Notes: a model not told the origin generated them from the sequence alone. DNA of 64,000 bases from Parasponia andersonii (GCA_002914805.1 JXTB01000021.1:1038555-1102554), one strand, 5' to 3'. Shown: positions 11,745 to 24,387, counted from the stretch's first letter. Numbers and translations are program-made.

Positions 11745-13047
11745 AATGGCTAATATAAGAAACACCACCCGAAATGTTAGAGTTAGCCAAAATCAATCTC
11801 AAAGTGCTGCTACTGCATAGGTCGATCCTGCTTAGGATCAGCCAGACTTGACCTCATCAAAGGAAAATATTCTTTAAAGACAAGATCTAATGGAGGATAC
11901 TCTTGCAATCCTTCAAAAAGTCACCAATCAGATCAACGATTCTTTGAGGTGACTTGCTGAGGGGCAAATAGTAGCTCCGTCACAACAAGAGTGCCTAGAA
12001 ATTGACCTGCTCCATAGCCTGAGAGAGGAATTCACATCTATGAAGCAAAAGAATACAACCAGACCAGAGTCTGGCAAGAGTGATGTACAAATCGCAATTC
12101 TAAAGGAAAGGGTAAGGTTGCTAACTTATCATAAGAGTCTAGCACTAGAAGTTTGAGCACAGATCTTAATCGTGGGTAACCCTCTCGCAGAGCTCCATCA
12201 AACTATGATTGTCCAAATAATGATCGGGCTCATCATTCGGTAAGCATCTTTAAAAGAATTAGCAGGGATCCAAGACTGGAATCTACTGACTTAAGACAAC
12301 ACTTAGAACAATGACGACAATGGGGTAGGATGAGCGATCTAGATCGTATCATGATAATCACGCTCCGTCACATCGAACTACTTTAGTTGAAGCATCTCAA
12401 AGGTCATAGCAGACCCAGTCCAGCTGACGTAGCTCACATTGTAATAATAACGATCAAAAACCACCTTTACTACTAACGAGAGATGATATTGCTCTTCTAC
12501 CTAACATCGATGTTCATAATCTAAGGATCGTATTAGATGCACTCACTAGGTGGAATGATAAGCTCGCGGTTGGATATTATCAATCACCATTTAATAAGGA
12601 TGTTCAAGCTACTACAATTACTACTCGATTCAAACTTCCTACGATGAACACCTTCGATAGGAAGGCCAATCCACAGGACCATATGGATCACTTCAATGAT
12701 TTGATAGAGCTTCTCTAGTTTGGAGACCTCGTACATTACGGGTGCTTTGCTAACACTATTACTGGTGCGACGAAGAAGTGGTTCAGAGGACTTTAGGCTG
12801 GTTTGATCATATCTTGGCAACAATTCCAGACTGTATTCCTAAGAGAATTTCAGGCTACGAAGAATTTTATTGTTCCTCTAATCAGCCTGTATGCTATTCG
12901 ACAAGGACCAAAAGAAACTCTGCGGTCATAGCTCAATTATTTTACGTCAGAACTGGCAAAGGTTAGCCATGCACCTAAAGATCGAGTACTAGCTCTAATG
13001 ATGGTTGTAGTGTGACTAAAGGCAAAACTCTAGGAAGAGTTGCTTGA
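11745..13047 (+). pseudogene. Tat gag remnant, 5' segment
   Basis: An ATG at 11745 opens a frame (MANIRNTTRNVRVSQNQSQ) that soon hits a stop. The recognisable capsid region is at about 12590-13047, with FKLPTMNTFDRKANPQDHMDHF, then TGATKKWFRGL and WQQFQTVFLREFQATKNF, typical of Tat-lineage gag. In-frame TAG codons (for example 12716-12718 and 12794-12796) sit where CAG (Gln) is expected. The frame is cut at 13052 by the inserted element and resumes at 15914. Confidence 0.75.
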
Positions 13048-13052
13048 GTAAG

Positions 13053-15913
13053 TGTCACATCCCCTAATTTAAGTATGCAACTAAGCTAGAAAATGTTTTA
13101 TTTTTTTGTATTCATCTTCTAAAATAAAATGGAAAAAAAAGAACCGGTAATATTTTTTTTTAAATAAAAAGAAATATTTAAACTAAAAAAAACAACCTCT
13201 TATTAAAATATTGGAAACAAAAAATTAATAATCAAAATATCCTATGAAATAAAAATACTTAATTTTTAATCCAGAAGCCAAATACAAGAAAATAAAACTT
13301 AATGTCGATTAAAAATGTCCTAACGCCATTTAGGGATTCCACCGCTGCTACTAGCCAACCTCCAAAGATCTATTGCTCATCTGAAAATTTTTAAAAGAAT
13401 GGGATGAGCTTGCGCCCAGTAAGTAAATCTCATGCATGCAATGAATGTCGTGTTTTATGAATAATGTATTTTAAGAATCATAACTGTGAAATCCCTTCTT
13501 TGAAAAAACATCTTAATCATAAACATTACTATCATAAAACTTTTGTATTTGAGCTCAACATAGTGTAATGCCAAGTCTATCAGAAGTGATGAGCCATAAA
13601 TATAATGTCATGACAAGTATATGACCTTGTAACTATTCGGATCCTATATATCTATCATACTACAATGGTTAGCATCACAGTTTAAATATTTGTTCTTAAC
13701 ATAGTGACTATAGGTCTTTCAGTCAGGTGCACATACTCCTTTTAAGAACTTGACACACACTTAAATAAAAATATTCTTCTTTGAACAAAATCTGGTTGCA
13801 TAGTGCTTTAGAAAAATCATTATTTGAAAATCATAATCTCTTGTGCAATTTATGCAATACTTGAGCATACTCATGTCATAATTAATACGCAAACTAATAT
13901 ATCATAGCATATAACAACATATCATAATGATCATAATAACATCACATAATTGCATGTAAATTTACATATAAACACATAGGGTGAGATTTACTTACATCAA
14001 GTCCTTAGAAAAATTTTGTAGTGAAATACCACACAACCAACCTTGTTGAAACCACGTGTCCCTTCTTTATCCTTTATTTTTTATTATTTATGCCAAAAAA
14101 AAGAAAAAAAAACATTCATTATAAAAAATATTAACACATGCTATCATTGCTCTTAAGAAACATATTTTATATATTTGAAAAATATCCATAGCATATAATA
14201 ACATAATAATTTTCATAACAAAACCAAATCTATAAACATTCAACAACCTAGGCATACTTAAATAATTTTAGATTCAACAATATAATTCGATTTATCCTAA
14301 AGATTTGCATAACTCATTAAGACATATAAAAAAGATCCAGAAAAATTATCAGAATTTATAAAAAAAGATTTAGTACATTTTTCATAATTTTGAATCCAAA
14401 TATTGTAACCCAGTAAAACTGTTAAATTGAAAACTAGTGTACAATGATAGAATTTTATAGATTTTTTCTTAAATCAAAATAATCTGAAACTTTATGAAAG
14501 TATTTTAACACAATATAAAACATGTATAAAAATTATAGACTCCAAAATAGACTATTAGATAGCACTTTAAATTTATGAAATTCTACATCAGGATTCATAT
14601 CAGCACCAAAATCAGTAAAACAATAAAGATTTCAAAAATCATATTTAATTGTAGAAATTTCCAAAAATTGTAAAAATATTTGGAGAACCTAATCATACAT
14701 TGAAAACGTTCAGAAAAAATTTCAAGTCGAAAAGATATCAATAGCATGGGGTTTTAATGTTAATAAATGAAAATATTAAGTCTGTCAGATTCACTAATAT
14801 TAAGGACAATATAAATAAAAAATTTAATAATGAATACAAATAAACCCCTATGATCATAAAAATTTCCAGAATATTATATAACATATAAATAAACAAGTTA
14901 TTAAAATTTTAGATTATAAAAAAAAATTCTAGCCCTAGAGATCATAGGTTGAATTTTGATCTAACAGCAGCAAAAATAATAAACTCAAAGAAAAGAGTGT
15001 TTTTAAATATTTACCTTCCTCTTAAAAATTGAAGAAAACTAAGCAAAAACTCTTGAAAATCACAAATACTCTTAGCAACTATGAGAGAAAGATAGGTAGA
15101 AAAATTTAAGAGCAGGCTTAATTGTATTCTTATGAGAAAGAGAGAGAGAGAGAGAGATATATATATATATAGGTTTTCGACTTAGGGTTCTTTTCTTTTT
15201 TTTCTTTTTTTTTTTTTTTTAAAATCAATCAACGTTTTTTTTTAAATCAAATCACTTCTTTTTTTTTTAAACTAACGTATTAACCTATTACTAGGTTTCG
15301 TCAAGTTGTGGGAAACTTCCCTTTTTCCTTTTTTGACTAAATTAGAATTTTATTTATTTATTTTGTAATAATAAATAAATACTAACCAAATCTATAAACA
15401 AGTAACATAATAAAATAAAATCTATATATTAATACATACATAAAAAAAACAAAATTGTGAAATCAAAACTTCACGCACGACACACTTATTTTATCATTAT
15501 AATAATAATAACGACACTACTAATAATAATAATAACAATAGACATACTTAATCATATAGATGATGTGTGCTTTATTAAAACTTAGACATATATATATAAG
15601 TTTGTTATCAAATTATTTGGATTCTAAAAATAACTAGACTAAGATTTAAACAATAATAATTACTAGAATAATTCACTTAACTCAAAAATAGATACAAATT
15701 ATTCACATTATTATAATAATCACATATAAATGCAAATGCATGAAAATTTATTTCTCATTAGGCACGTAGTCCAACTTGGCTTTCATGTGCGTATTCCACT
15801 GCAACCGTATATACAAAAATTTTGTTAGTATATAACCGTTTCACTTATCATAACTATAGATTTAAAACACATGAAAATCAAAAATCATATTATAGGATAG
15901 ACTTGATATTACA
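13053..15913. mobile_element. 2.86 kb LTR-like insertion in gag (candidate solo LTR)
   Basis: Starts TGTCACATCCCC and ends GATATTACA, that is TG...CA, flanked by GTAAG (13048-13052) and GTAAA (15914-15918). Removing it rejoins the gag frame (LEEL region to a DFYRRVDHNLNV-like segment). It has no pol-like ORF. A (GA)n tract followed by (TA)n at 15137-15171 forms a strong TATA-like box. A leader-like stretch ending in AAGAGGAAG/GTAAAT appears on the minus strand, like an exon and splice donor. A very long solo LTR is the simplest reading; a non-autonomous element is the alternative. Orientation is unresolved. Confidence 0.55.
15137..15171. repeat. (GA)n-(TA)n compound microsatellite
   Basis: A run of GA dinucleotides passes directly into TA dinucleotides. 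It lies inside the LTR-like insertion and may serve as its TATA region. Confidence 0.85.
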
Positions 15914-16440
15914 GTAAAAGTGCAGAACTCTTGAAGACTTTTATCGTAGAGTTGATCATAATCTGAATGTTGATTCTTCTTGAGGAAATCTTTACAAGAT
16001 GAAGAAGAAAGAAGAAAACAACACAGCCAAAGATCCAACAAAAAGTACTAACAACAACAATAATAATAAGAAGAAGTCAAAAAAGAGGAAAACAATTAGC
16101 CATCTGAGAAGTATTTAGAATTGAAGAAGTAGGAAATTCTAAGGCCTCCCTTGCAATTTAACAATTATACTGAGCTAAGTTTGCCCATTGATCACATCTA
16201 CGCTGTCACAAATCAATCAGAACCGTATAACAGGCCAGAGCCAATAAAGAGAAACAAGGAAAACACGATCTGAATAAGTTTTTTCTATATCATAATGATA
16301 TTAGACATAATACAAACAATTGGTATGCTCTGAAAGATGAAATTGAGAGGTTGATTAGAGAAGGGCAACTACGATAATATGCAAGATAGGATATGGAGTA
16401 AGAGAAAATCAACAACGACCTCCAGACATTCAATGTGAAG
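15914..16440 (+). pseudogene. Tat gag remnant, 3' segment
   Basis: Resumes gag after the inserted element with a TFYRRVDHNLNVDSS-like segment. It continues to a basic linker and then a segment around 16260-16400 reading FLYHNDIRHNT, then ALKDEIERLIREGQLR. Family members have CEYHxxxGHxTxDCxxLKxEIExLIxxG here; in this copy the zinc-ligand cysteines of the CxxH-type knuckle are lost. Stops are present. Confidence 0.65.
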
Positions 16441-16585
16441 TGACAAACTATTTTTAGGAGCCCATGTGTTGGTGGAGATTTTGAGGAGAGCGCAAGAGAG
16501 GTATACTTGAGAGGCTCGATAGCAGCCATTGACTAAGGTGTTGTACCTCGAGCAACATTCACAGAAGCTTTGAAGAGTACCAATC

Positions 16586-16954
16586 ATGGACATCACTTTT
16601 ACAGAGCAGAATGCAAGAGAGGTATATTACCCATATAATGATGCATTGGTTATAAAAGTCAACTATGGTAGTACACAATTATGGCGGGTATTAGTTGATA
16701 ATGAAAGTGATGTCAACATCCTATATTATGTTGTGTCTAAGAAGATAGGGTTGAATAATAGTGATTTAAAACCCGTTGTCACTCCACTCTATAGATTTAT
16801 AAGATATAGCATAATGCCGAGAGGCTTGATCGAGTTAATGGTGAGTGTTGGAATTTATCTAAGAATTTCAACAGTGATGGCCCAATATTTCGTGGTGTAT
16901 TGTCCATCTACATTCAATGTTATATTAGAAAGACGGACTCTGAGACACCACTAG
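16586..16954 (+). pseudogene. Tat aspartic protease remnant
   Basis: An open frame of 122 residues. It contains ALVIKVNYGSTQLWRVLVDN at residues ~20-40, then ESDVNILYY. Tat proteases read VLVDNGSSADIL, so the Asp is retained but the following GSS is altered to ESD. The end (STFNVILERRTLRHH) corresponds to the family's YNAILGRPxL. Upstream and downstream pieces are out of frame or stopped. Confidence 0.75.
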
Positions 16955-17399
16955 TCGAGGTTAGAACTATTGTTTCTTACCTCAATGTACCATCTCACTA
17001 TTAAGTTCACAACTCGAAACAGAGTAGGCAAAACACAAGATAACCACTATGATGCACAGTCTTGTTACAACAATTCTTTGAAGCTCTCTACATGAGAAAT
17101 AATACCTCACATAATAATGGTCCAACAACAAAGGGAAACTTCAGTCAAAGCATCAATCAAGAATCTCGATCCATAAGAGATCAATGAAGAGGTCAAATTT
17201 GGACCAATTGAAGACTTAGAAAATTTATCAATCAATGAGAAAGAATCTTTAAGAGTTCTAAAATCGGGGTAAACTTTCAACAGTGATTTGGATTTCTTCA
17301 TATGACAACATTCGAATATGGTAGGTATTGATCCAAATATCATGTGTCATTGTCTTAATATTGACACAACCAAGAAGCCTGTTTGACAAAAGAGAAAAG

Positions 17400-18262
17400 T
17401 AATAGATCCAAAATGTTTCATCGCGTTACAATAAGAAGTAGAAAAGCTACTCGAAATCGACTTTATTTAGGAATCATTTTACCTAGATTGGCTTACAAAC
17501 CTTCTTTTGGTAAAGAAACCCAATGGCAAATGGAGGACATGTATAGATTTCACAGATCTTAACAAAGTATGGCCGAAGACAGTTTCCACTGCCAAGAATC
17601 GATCAACTTATAGATACGACTTCTGGTCATGAATTGTTAAGCTTTATAGACGTATATTCTAGATACAATCAAATTCTCATGTACAAGCTAGTTGAGAAGC
17701 ACAACTCATTTATTACTGATTGAGAATTATAAAGATACAAAAAAATTCCATTCAGACTTATCAATACAAGAGGAACTTACCAACATCTTGTCAATATAAT
17801 CTTCGCAAAGCAAATTGACATGACGATGGAAGTATATGTACACGATAAGTTGGTGAAGTCGAAGGAAGTTGTGCATCACGTTGCACACTTCAGAAGTATT
17901 AGAAGAAATTAAACCCCTGAATGTTTAGGGTAGGATCAAGGAAATTCCTTGGGTTTATGGTTAATCAACAAGATGTTGAAGCTAATCCTCAAAAGATATA
18001 AGCACTAATTGACATACAGTCTCCTTGCAAGCCAAAAGATGTTCAGAGTTTGGCAAGAAAAGTAGTCACATTGAGTCAATTTGTATCTAGATCGACTGAT
18101 AAATATCAACCATTCTTTGACATGTTAAAGGATTCGAAGAAGTTCGAGTGGATGGAGAAATGTAAGCAGACATTCCATGATTTAAAGAAACACTTGGGCT
18201 CTCCTCTACTCTTATCAAAGCCAAAACCCAGAGAAAAAATGTTCTTACACCTCTCAGCATAG
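17400..18262 (+). pseudogene. Tat reverse transcriptase and thumb remnant
   Basis: Fragments in several frames match gypsy RT: LLVKKPNGKWRTCIDFTDLN near 17505-17560, then VYVHDKLVKSKE near 17830 and FLGFMVNQQDVEANPQKI near 17945-18000. The uninterrupted 18050-18262 segment covers the thumb/connection region (ARKVVTLSQFVSRSTDKYQPFF, then FEWMEKCKQTFHDLKKHL). The catalytic YVDD box reads YVHD, which by itself should abolish polymerase activity. Confidence 0.8.
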
Positions 18263-18620
18263 TATCAGTATCGAATAATGAAGTAGAGTATGAGGCACTG
18301 ATTGTTTGACTTAAGCTTACACATGAAATGAGTCAAAATGATCAAAGTATTTAGTGACTCTTAGCTAGTTGTTTGCCAAGTGATTGGAGACTATTAGGCA
18401 AAAGATGGGAAGATGTTGGCCTATCTTTAAGGAGTACAATGCCTCTTCTCAATATTTACTACATATAGTATTAAGTTACTTCCTCGTAGTAAAAACACCC
18501 AAGCAGATGCCTTAGCAAAGTTAGCTTCGACGAAGGATACAAAATAATTAAAAGTAGTTCTTGTCGAATTCCTCACAAAGCTAAGTATTGAGACAAAGCC
18601 ACAAGTAACTATGCCAATTG
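18262..18620 (+). pseudogene. Tat RNase H remnant
   Basis: Broken frames contain SNNEVEYEALIV (family: SNNEAEYEALLAGL), KVFSDS with a stop and LVVCQVIGDY, and KNTQADALAKLAS near 18495-18530, which is the C-terminal RNase H motif of Tat elements. Several stops interrupt it. Confidence 0.75.
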
Positions 18621-18699
18621 ACTAGAAGCCTTCAAGGATAGATCCTATAATGAAGTATTTATAAGTTGACGATCTTCTCAAAAATAAGGAAGATATGAA

Positions 18700-19790
18700 G
18701 CAACTTTGAATGAAGATTGCTCATTATATCATTTATAATGGAAAGTCTTATCGAAGAAGTTTTAGCTTGCTATTATTGTTATACATTGATGAAGAAAAAA
18801 AGCTCTATATTATGAGAGAGATTCGTGAAGGGATATGTGAAAATCACTCTGACGGGATAGGTACTTACAAACAAAGTTCTCATGCAAGGTTATTTCTGGT
18901 CTACTATGAAGAATGATGCCATGGAGTTTGCCTGAAAATGCGATAAATATCATCAATTTACAGTCACTCCCATATCGTCTCATATACCACTTTCTAGCCC
19001 ATGGCCATTTGTAGTAAGGGGTATTGACATCATTGGAATGCTCCTAATGGCACAAGGTGTATTGAAATTTGTAGTAGTTAGGGTTGGCTATTTCACTAAG
19101 TGGATAGAAGCTAAAGCCTTAATTACCATTTCTACAAAAAAGATGACGGATTTGTTTACAAAACTATCATTTATCAATATGGTATACCTCAAGCTATAGT
19201 CTCAGATAATGGAAAACAGTTCGACTGTGATGAATTCCGTAATTTTTGTGACAACCTAGGTATCAAGAAGAGTTTTTCAGTCGTTGTCCATTAACAAGCC
19301 AATGGTTAGGTCAAAGTTATAAATAAAGTCCTAGAGCAGAATTTAAAGACAGATGGAGAGCTATAAGGGAGCTTGGCTAGAGATACTTCCTGAAGTATTA
19401 TGGGTTTATCGCACCACTCAACGAACTACTATTGGTTAAAGTCCACTTTATTTGGCCTATAGGTATGAGACAATGATTTTTGTAGAAACTGGTCTAAGCT
19501 CCTTACATAAATCGAATTATAAGATTAGAGTCATGCGTTGATGAGAATTATATAGTAGAATTGCATCATATTAATAGAATACTACTAGCTACTATAATTC
19601 TAAAGTCAAAAATAGACAATTTGAACTTGGTGATCTTGTTCTTTAACAAGTTTTCCCTAACACTAAAAAGCATAATGCTGGTGTGTTTGGACCATCTTAG
19701 AAAGGACCATATATTATGAATGCTATAATTCGACCCAGGATATATAAATTAGCTCGCACTAGAGGACAGAAGATCGAACATACTTAGAGC
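18700..19790 (+). pseudogene. Tat integrase remnant
   Basis: Core fragments include SPWPFVVRGIDIIGMLLMAQ (first Asp in GID), then KFVVVRVGYFTKWIEAKAL and TISTKKMTDLF. These are followed in another frame by IVSDNGKQFDCDEFRNFC (second Asp) and VVH-stop-QANG-stop-VK, where HPQANGQVE carries the Glu. Further on come EVLWVYRTTQRTT and a C-terminal FELGDLV-like segment. The start coordinate includes the probable HHCC region. Multiple stops and frameshifts are present. Confidence 0.8.
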
Positions 19791-19799
19791 ACATAATAG

Positions 19800-20740
19800 C
19801 TTAGTCACTGTTATCAATAATTCCATCTTCATATGTACCTTCAAATAGCTTCAACAGCCTAGGAGGTAAATCTATAGTCATTCGTCATTCAATCTATTAA
19901 TAAAAGCACTATTTTTTCATTTAATTGTCTGCATACTTGATATTTCTTCATATTTATTAGTGTCTTTTATAGTTTTGGGTCATCTTTGCACACTATAAGA
20001 CTCGGATGATAGTGGGATTAGAGTAAATAATCTCCTACTCATTTCCTAATGAACTATGCAAATGTTCATTCAAAGGAGTCGAATTTTTTATTTCAAAAAA
20101 AATTGAAAAAGGATTCTCCTCCTTGCTTCATGCCTTAACATATCGTATTAATGCAATATCCCTCTTAGAACAAATAACTGACTAAATAAAACGTCCATAG
20201 TTCGATGTGATATATTGCTTTTTATCTTTTATATTGACATGGAACTTTTAAAAGACATATTGAGTTCGCATCATTCACGCTTGTTGTTTTTTTATAAATG
20301 ACCTTACCTATCCTAATACTTAAAATATGTTTTTAAGTTATTGGATTCAAATTGCAATAGTGTACTTATTAGTTACTATATGTGATTGACTACTTGGTTA
20401 AATTATGTATTTATATTATTAAGCGATGTGTGTTTTGTTTCCTCATATAACGATGTGTTTAAAAAATAAAAATACAATAAACATAAAATGCGACATAAAT
20501 AAATAAAAGCTCGTGCCTGTGTATGAGAAAAGTACTAAAAAATAACGAGGCCAACCCGAGTTGTTCGAATAAAATAAAAGTTATCTCTAAATACAAATAT
20601 ATAAAGCAGGTGTAAGATCCTCAATCATCCCTCGTGCCATAATCTTCGAAGTCCTTAGTGGCCTTTTTCATAACATCTTCTCCCTAGCTGTCGACCAATG
20701 TTGTAATATCAAAGCCTAAGAAAGAAAAGTTGAAGTTAGG
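19800..20740. other. Tat element non-coding region between integrase and antisense ORF
   Basis: AT-rich with no recognisable coding sequence on either strand. In Tat elements this interval separates pol from the antisense ORF. Confidence 0.5.
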
Positions 20741-20744
20741 ACAC

Positions 20745-22478
20745 TCGCAATAGATATTGTAAACGATAGTTGAAACTTCAAGATTGCTCATATCATCTTC
20801 AAGTTCTGGAAGCTTGGTCTCTTTGAAATCCTTTATGGCCTTATGACGAGCTTCTTGTAGAGCTTTAGCATGAAGGAAGATAGTCTCTTTAAGCTTTTTA
20901 CTTCCTTCTCGAGCTCTTCATACTTTTTCTTTTCCTTCTCCAGATCGTTCTTCAATGCCTCGACCTCTGAAGGATGGTCCCCTAGGTTGAGAGGCTTTAG
21001 AGGAATTAATAAAGTTGATTTTTTACCTGATGACCCATGTTTGTTCGAGATTTCAAGGGGATGGTTCGAGGTACCAGTGGGAGAAGGTAAAGTATTTATA
21101 GGTTCTTTGTCGAATATAACTCTCCTCTTCTTCGCAGATTCCGAGACTTTTTCTTTCCCTTTTGGCATATAAGAAGAAGAACTTGCTAGACCTTTGGACT
21201 TAAAGCCCAAGGTTGACAAAAGAGCACACATGCTTCTGTCGATGTAAACCATCTCTGTAAAAACACACAAGCAGAAAGAATGAGGTAATGTTGTGACCGA
21301 ACTAAGAGATGTTTATATAAATCCAAAACTTAACTTCGGGATAACGATTTATTAGATTTAGAGGATTTTCTAGAACAAGTTGGGAACAATTCTTTTTCTT
21401 CCTCGAGCTCTAGGACCACGAATTCGAAGGTGCTTTTCTCTTTTTGGAGCTTGAAGCCTTTTTGGTTTTTTTTTTCTCTGTGCTAGGAGTGCCCTTTGGT
21501 CTATTTTTAGATCTAGAAAGACTCGCACCGTTAGGGAAAATATCAAAAGTAAGCAAGTTCTTTGTTATTCTCAAGATCTTCTAGTTGAATTCTTTTTCAA
21601 GGAGTAAGTTGATCTTGCTGACATGAAGAAGTTGGTTCGAGTCAATGGCAGATCGCTCGTCCCTATTAATTGCAAAAAATAGAAGTATGTTAGTATAAAC
21701 AAAGATAACGCACTATATGTGATCATAACAGGGAAAATACTTACTAGTGTATTGGAAAATCCATTATCAACATATTCGAAGTGGAAGAAGTCATCCTTCC
21801 ACTTGCCTATATTATTTCTAACATTAAAAATAGTCTTCATTTCAAAGCTCGACTATTTCCATGCATAATAAAAGCTGATATTAGAAGGGTTTGACTTTAC
21901 GCTAAAAAACTATGTGAATTCTTCTAGGATGGGAGTTCGTAGTTTATATTTATGGTATAGTATATATAATCCTATCATATGCCTATATGTGTTAGGTGTT
22001 AGTTGAAATAGAATGATGCCATAGTAGTTGACTATAGACTTTATGTATGGGTGAAGGGGTAGATTAACTCTAGCTCACATCAACGCGTCGGTAAGCGCCA
22101 CTTATTTGAGTAATGGTGTGTGGGGGGTGATTGAATTTGGTTAGAGTAAGGATCGTCAGCTCCAGATCGAGGTTGTACTACTTCTTTATCTTCTTGATCT
22201 TCATCCATGTGTAATTGGATTTAATATTGCCACAAGATCACTTGCCTTCGATGTATTGATAACCAGAAGAATATTATGGCCTCTCTAACATGTTGAGATT
22301 GTTAGTCTTCTAGGAGATTTATGATGTGAGGACTTTCTTGCCTAGTCCTAGTTATCACGACCTCAGGATCAGAATCTCTTTCGATGTAATCATCTATGTG
22401 TATGGACTCAAAGCTCATCGAGGGTTCTGATTGTCCAGAGAATGCGTTCCCTTCCCTAATTTCCTTACTATTAGACAT
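20745..22478 (-). pseudogene. antisense ORF of Tat element (gypsy-type transposon domain)
   Basis: Coding-like sequence runs opposite to gag-pol. An ATG at 22478 opens a 58-codon acidic frame (MSNSKEIREGNAFSGQ) that stops at 22302. Downstream in broken frames (about 22100-21840) are PFTHTIKSIVNYYG, then LFQLTPNTYRHMIGLYILY, continuing into KTIFNVRNNIGKWKDDFFHF (ORF 21840-21571). The ORF 21270-20833 gives a basic then coiled-coil tail (EALKNDLEKEKKKYEELEKE). The WKDDFFHF motif and the preceding YG/LTPN block match the putative gypsy-type transposon (aORF) protein known from Tat-lineage elements. Introns or frameshifts separate the pieces. Its function is unknown in the family. Confidence 0.7.
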
Positions 22479-22479
22479 C

Positions 22480-23807
22480 TAAGAAATAAACAAAGACTGT
22501 ATTTAATCCTTTGTGAGCTCTAGTCTACAGGTATTTACATAAATATGTATATTTATGACTAACCGAAGTACGAACTAGAAATAGGTGTGCTATTATTATT
22601 TTCCTCTTTACAGGTTTTTCTCGCTACATGCAAGCACTATCAAGTCATCGTTTTGATTTAGGTCTAAAAGCCCTAAATTGTGCCATCATTGTCTACTACT
22701 TATTCGATAAATCCTAAATGGATAATCGACATATGATCTTATTCAGCATATTCACGATCTAAAGTCTTTCTATGATCTATGGTTCAACCGAATGTCTTAT
22801 ATCTGAGTCTAATTTTCGAATAGATCCTAGAAAATTAAAAGCCAACAATTTGCTTAACTTCGATTACAATTCAACCAATGTGCGATTGGTTCTTCATCAA
22901 TTCATCTATATTTTACTATTCTTAATGCCTATCTCTACAATTTTGGAGTTTGTTTTGTTGGACTTTCTATATTCAACTATTTTGGGGTGTTCATCTAAAT
23001 TAAAAAACTATAAATTTTCAAAACTATTCTACAATCCCAAATTATCTGATTCAAATATATGATATTCGTCATTGGAAAAACAAAATTCTGGTTCTCTATT
23101 GCTCTATTAGATTCATGCATGATTTATCAAAAAAAAAAGGGTTATTTAGAGCATATTTCTTATCAAGATTCTACATAGTGAAAAATATATTCAAAAAAGA
23201 AGAGAAGAAAGAAAGAGACGAGAGAGCATTGACCTTTATAAGAAGATTAAGGGTCTCTGACGCTATTTTGTTGAAGAGGAAGAGATAGTAGTACTAGAGT
23301 CACCAGAAAACTTTTGAGATTTCTAAGAAAGAGAATCAGAAGTTTAGAGAGTTTATTGGTTCTTTGAAAATGAAAATGGAGATAAAAGAGATGAGTAAAG
23401 AATTTTTTACTTTATATACTTCAAGACTCAATTAATCCGAGTCGTAGTTCAAAGAGGTTAACTTTTGGATTTAATGGCCAAGATTTATGCGGGAGATTGA
23501 TTTTTAAAATATCAAATCAATTAACTCTCGAAATATGAAAAGTTTTTTTATTTGAAATGGTAACTGACGTCATCATCATCATCATCACAGTTGTTTGAAA
23601 AATGAAAGAGTTTCCTCGAACTTCACCAAACCCTTAGGCACAGGTGATGCATGGTTACATCTATCAAAAAAGTAGATGCGTTTGATTTCGAAAGGATATG
23701 ATCCAAAAATTTGACTCTTCAAGAGGCAAGATGACCTGATCATGTCGCATTATTAAGCTCGGACCTTCTAGAGTGGGAAGCTTCATTTAGTCTTGAAGAG
23801 CTAATAA
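22480..23807. other. Tat element region between antisense ORF and 3' LTR
   Basis: No further coding sequence is supported. The + strand ORF at 22772-23062 has no family resemblance. This interval would be the promoter and 5' leader of the antisense ORF, and it contains a minus-strand TATA box at 23411-23418. Confidence 0.5.
23411..23418 (-). promoter_or_regulatory. TATA box candidate for the antisense ORF
   Basis: Minus strand reads AGTATATAAAG, a consensus plant TATA box, about 930 bp upstream of the antisense ATG at 22478. CT-rich, leader-like sequence lies between. This is a motif match only. Confidence 0.45.
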
Positions 23808-23820
23808 AACTGGGTGCAAG
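23808..23820 (+). other. polypurine tract of Tat element
   Basis: AACTGGGTGCAAG directly abuts the 3' LTR start TGTTGTG, the expected place for the plus-strand primer. Confidence 0.6.
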
Positions 23821-24387
23821 TGTTGTGCAATCTTAAATCCACGTCATTGGTTAACACCAAGAAAGGAAAGCCAAAACAGTTAGCTGAGGAATAAAGCATA
23901 TTACATCACATGATCTTCTTGATCAAAGTGTGATCTTCCTCAAGTGAAGAATATGTAACCTGAAGCTATAGAAAAAAGAAACTAGAATTAAGCCTTTGAG
24001 AAAACAGAGAACCTCTAAAGAAAATGAAACAAGTTTCTGTGTGAAGATCAAGCAATCCATTTATTAGTTATTGCCCAATTTTGTATTGTTACTTGAAATT
24101 TTATCTTCTATCGTGAGCTTTCTCATTTTCACAATTGGGAAATATTGAGCTATCTTCACCTAAATAAAGACAGTGTAGTCTTATTATTTTTTATCTCACA
24201 ATCACTTCATTATATACTTATTCTCTTTGTAATTCTTTATTTACTTTCATTTTGAGACTGAACTTATCTTTTTTTATGCTGAACTATTATAAAATTTTTG
24301 TCTACTTTATTTTTGTTTAATTATTTTCACACATAAACTATCTATCATAAATATCAAAATTCATTGTTGACAAAATATACCGGAACA
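23821..24387 (+). repeat. 3' LTR of Tat element, adjacent to XRCC3
   Basis: Starts TGTTGTGCAATC and ends CCGGAACA. It aligns with the 5' LTR. It points in the same direction as XRCC3 and ends 119 bp before its ATG, so an LTR-initiated transcript could read into the gene. Confidence 0.85.

Larger units (their letters stand above)
11077..24387 (+). mobile_element. Tat-lineage Ty3/gypsy LTR retrotransposon (degenerate, with antisense ORF)
   Basis: The two LTRs align end to end (11077-11687 and 23821-24387). Flanks are CCCTT on the left and CCTTT on the right, a slightly decayed target-site duplication. Between them lie gag, protease, reverse transcriptase, RNase H and integrase remnants in Ty3/gypsy order on the + strand, followed by an extra ORF on the - strand. 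The gag type and the antisense ORF place it in the Tat lineage. All ORFs are broken. Over the first ~85 aligned LTR positions about one base in six differs by eye, so it is an old insertion. A 2.86 kb LTR-like element sits inside its gag. Confidence 0.85.

Noticed and set aside
20870..21172. 100-codon + strand ORF (Ser/Phe-rich)
   Set aside because: Antisense shadow of the Lys/Glu-rich coiled-coil tail of the minus-strand Tat antisense ORF.
22772..23062. 96-codon + strand ORF in the Tat element
   Set aside because: No family resemblance, low-complexity AT-driven composition, lies in the leader of the antisense ORF.
23570..23587. (CAT)n run as a feature
   Set aside because: Only about five units within the Tat element; too short to matter.
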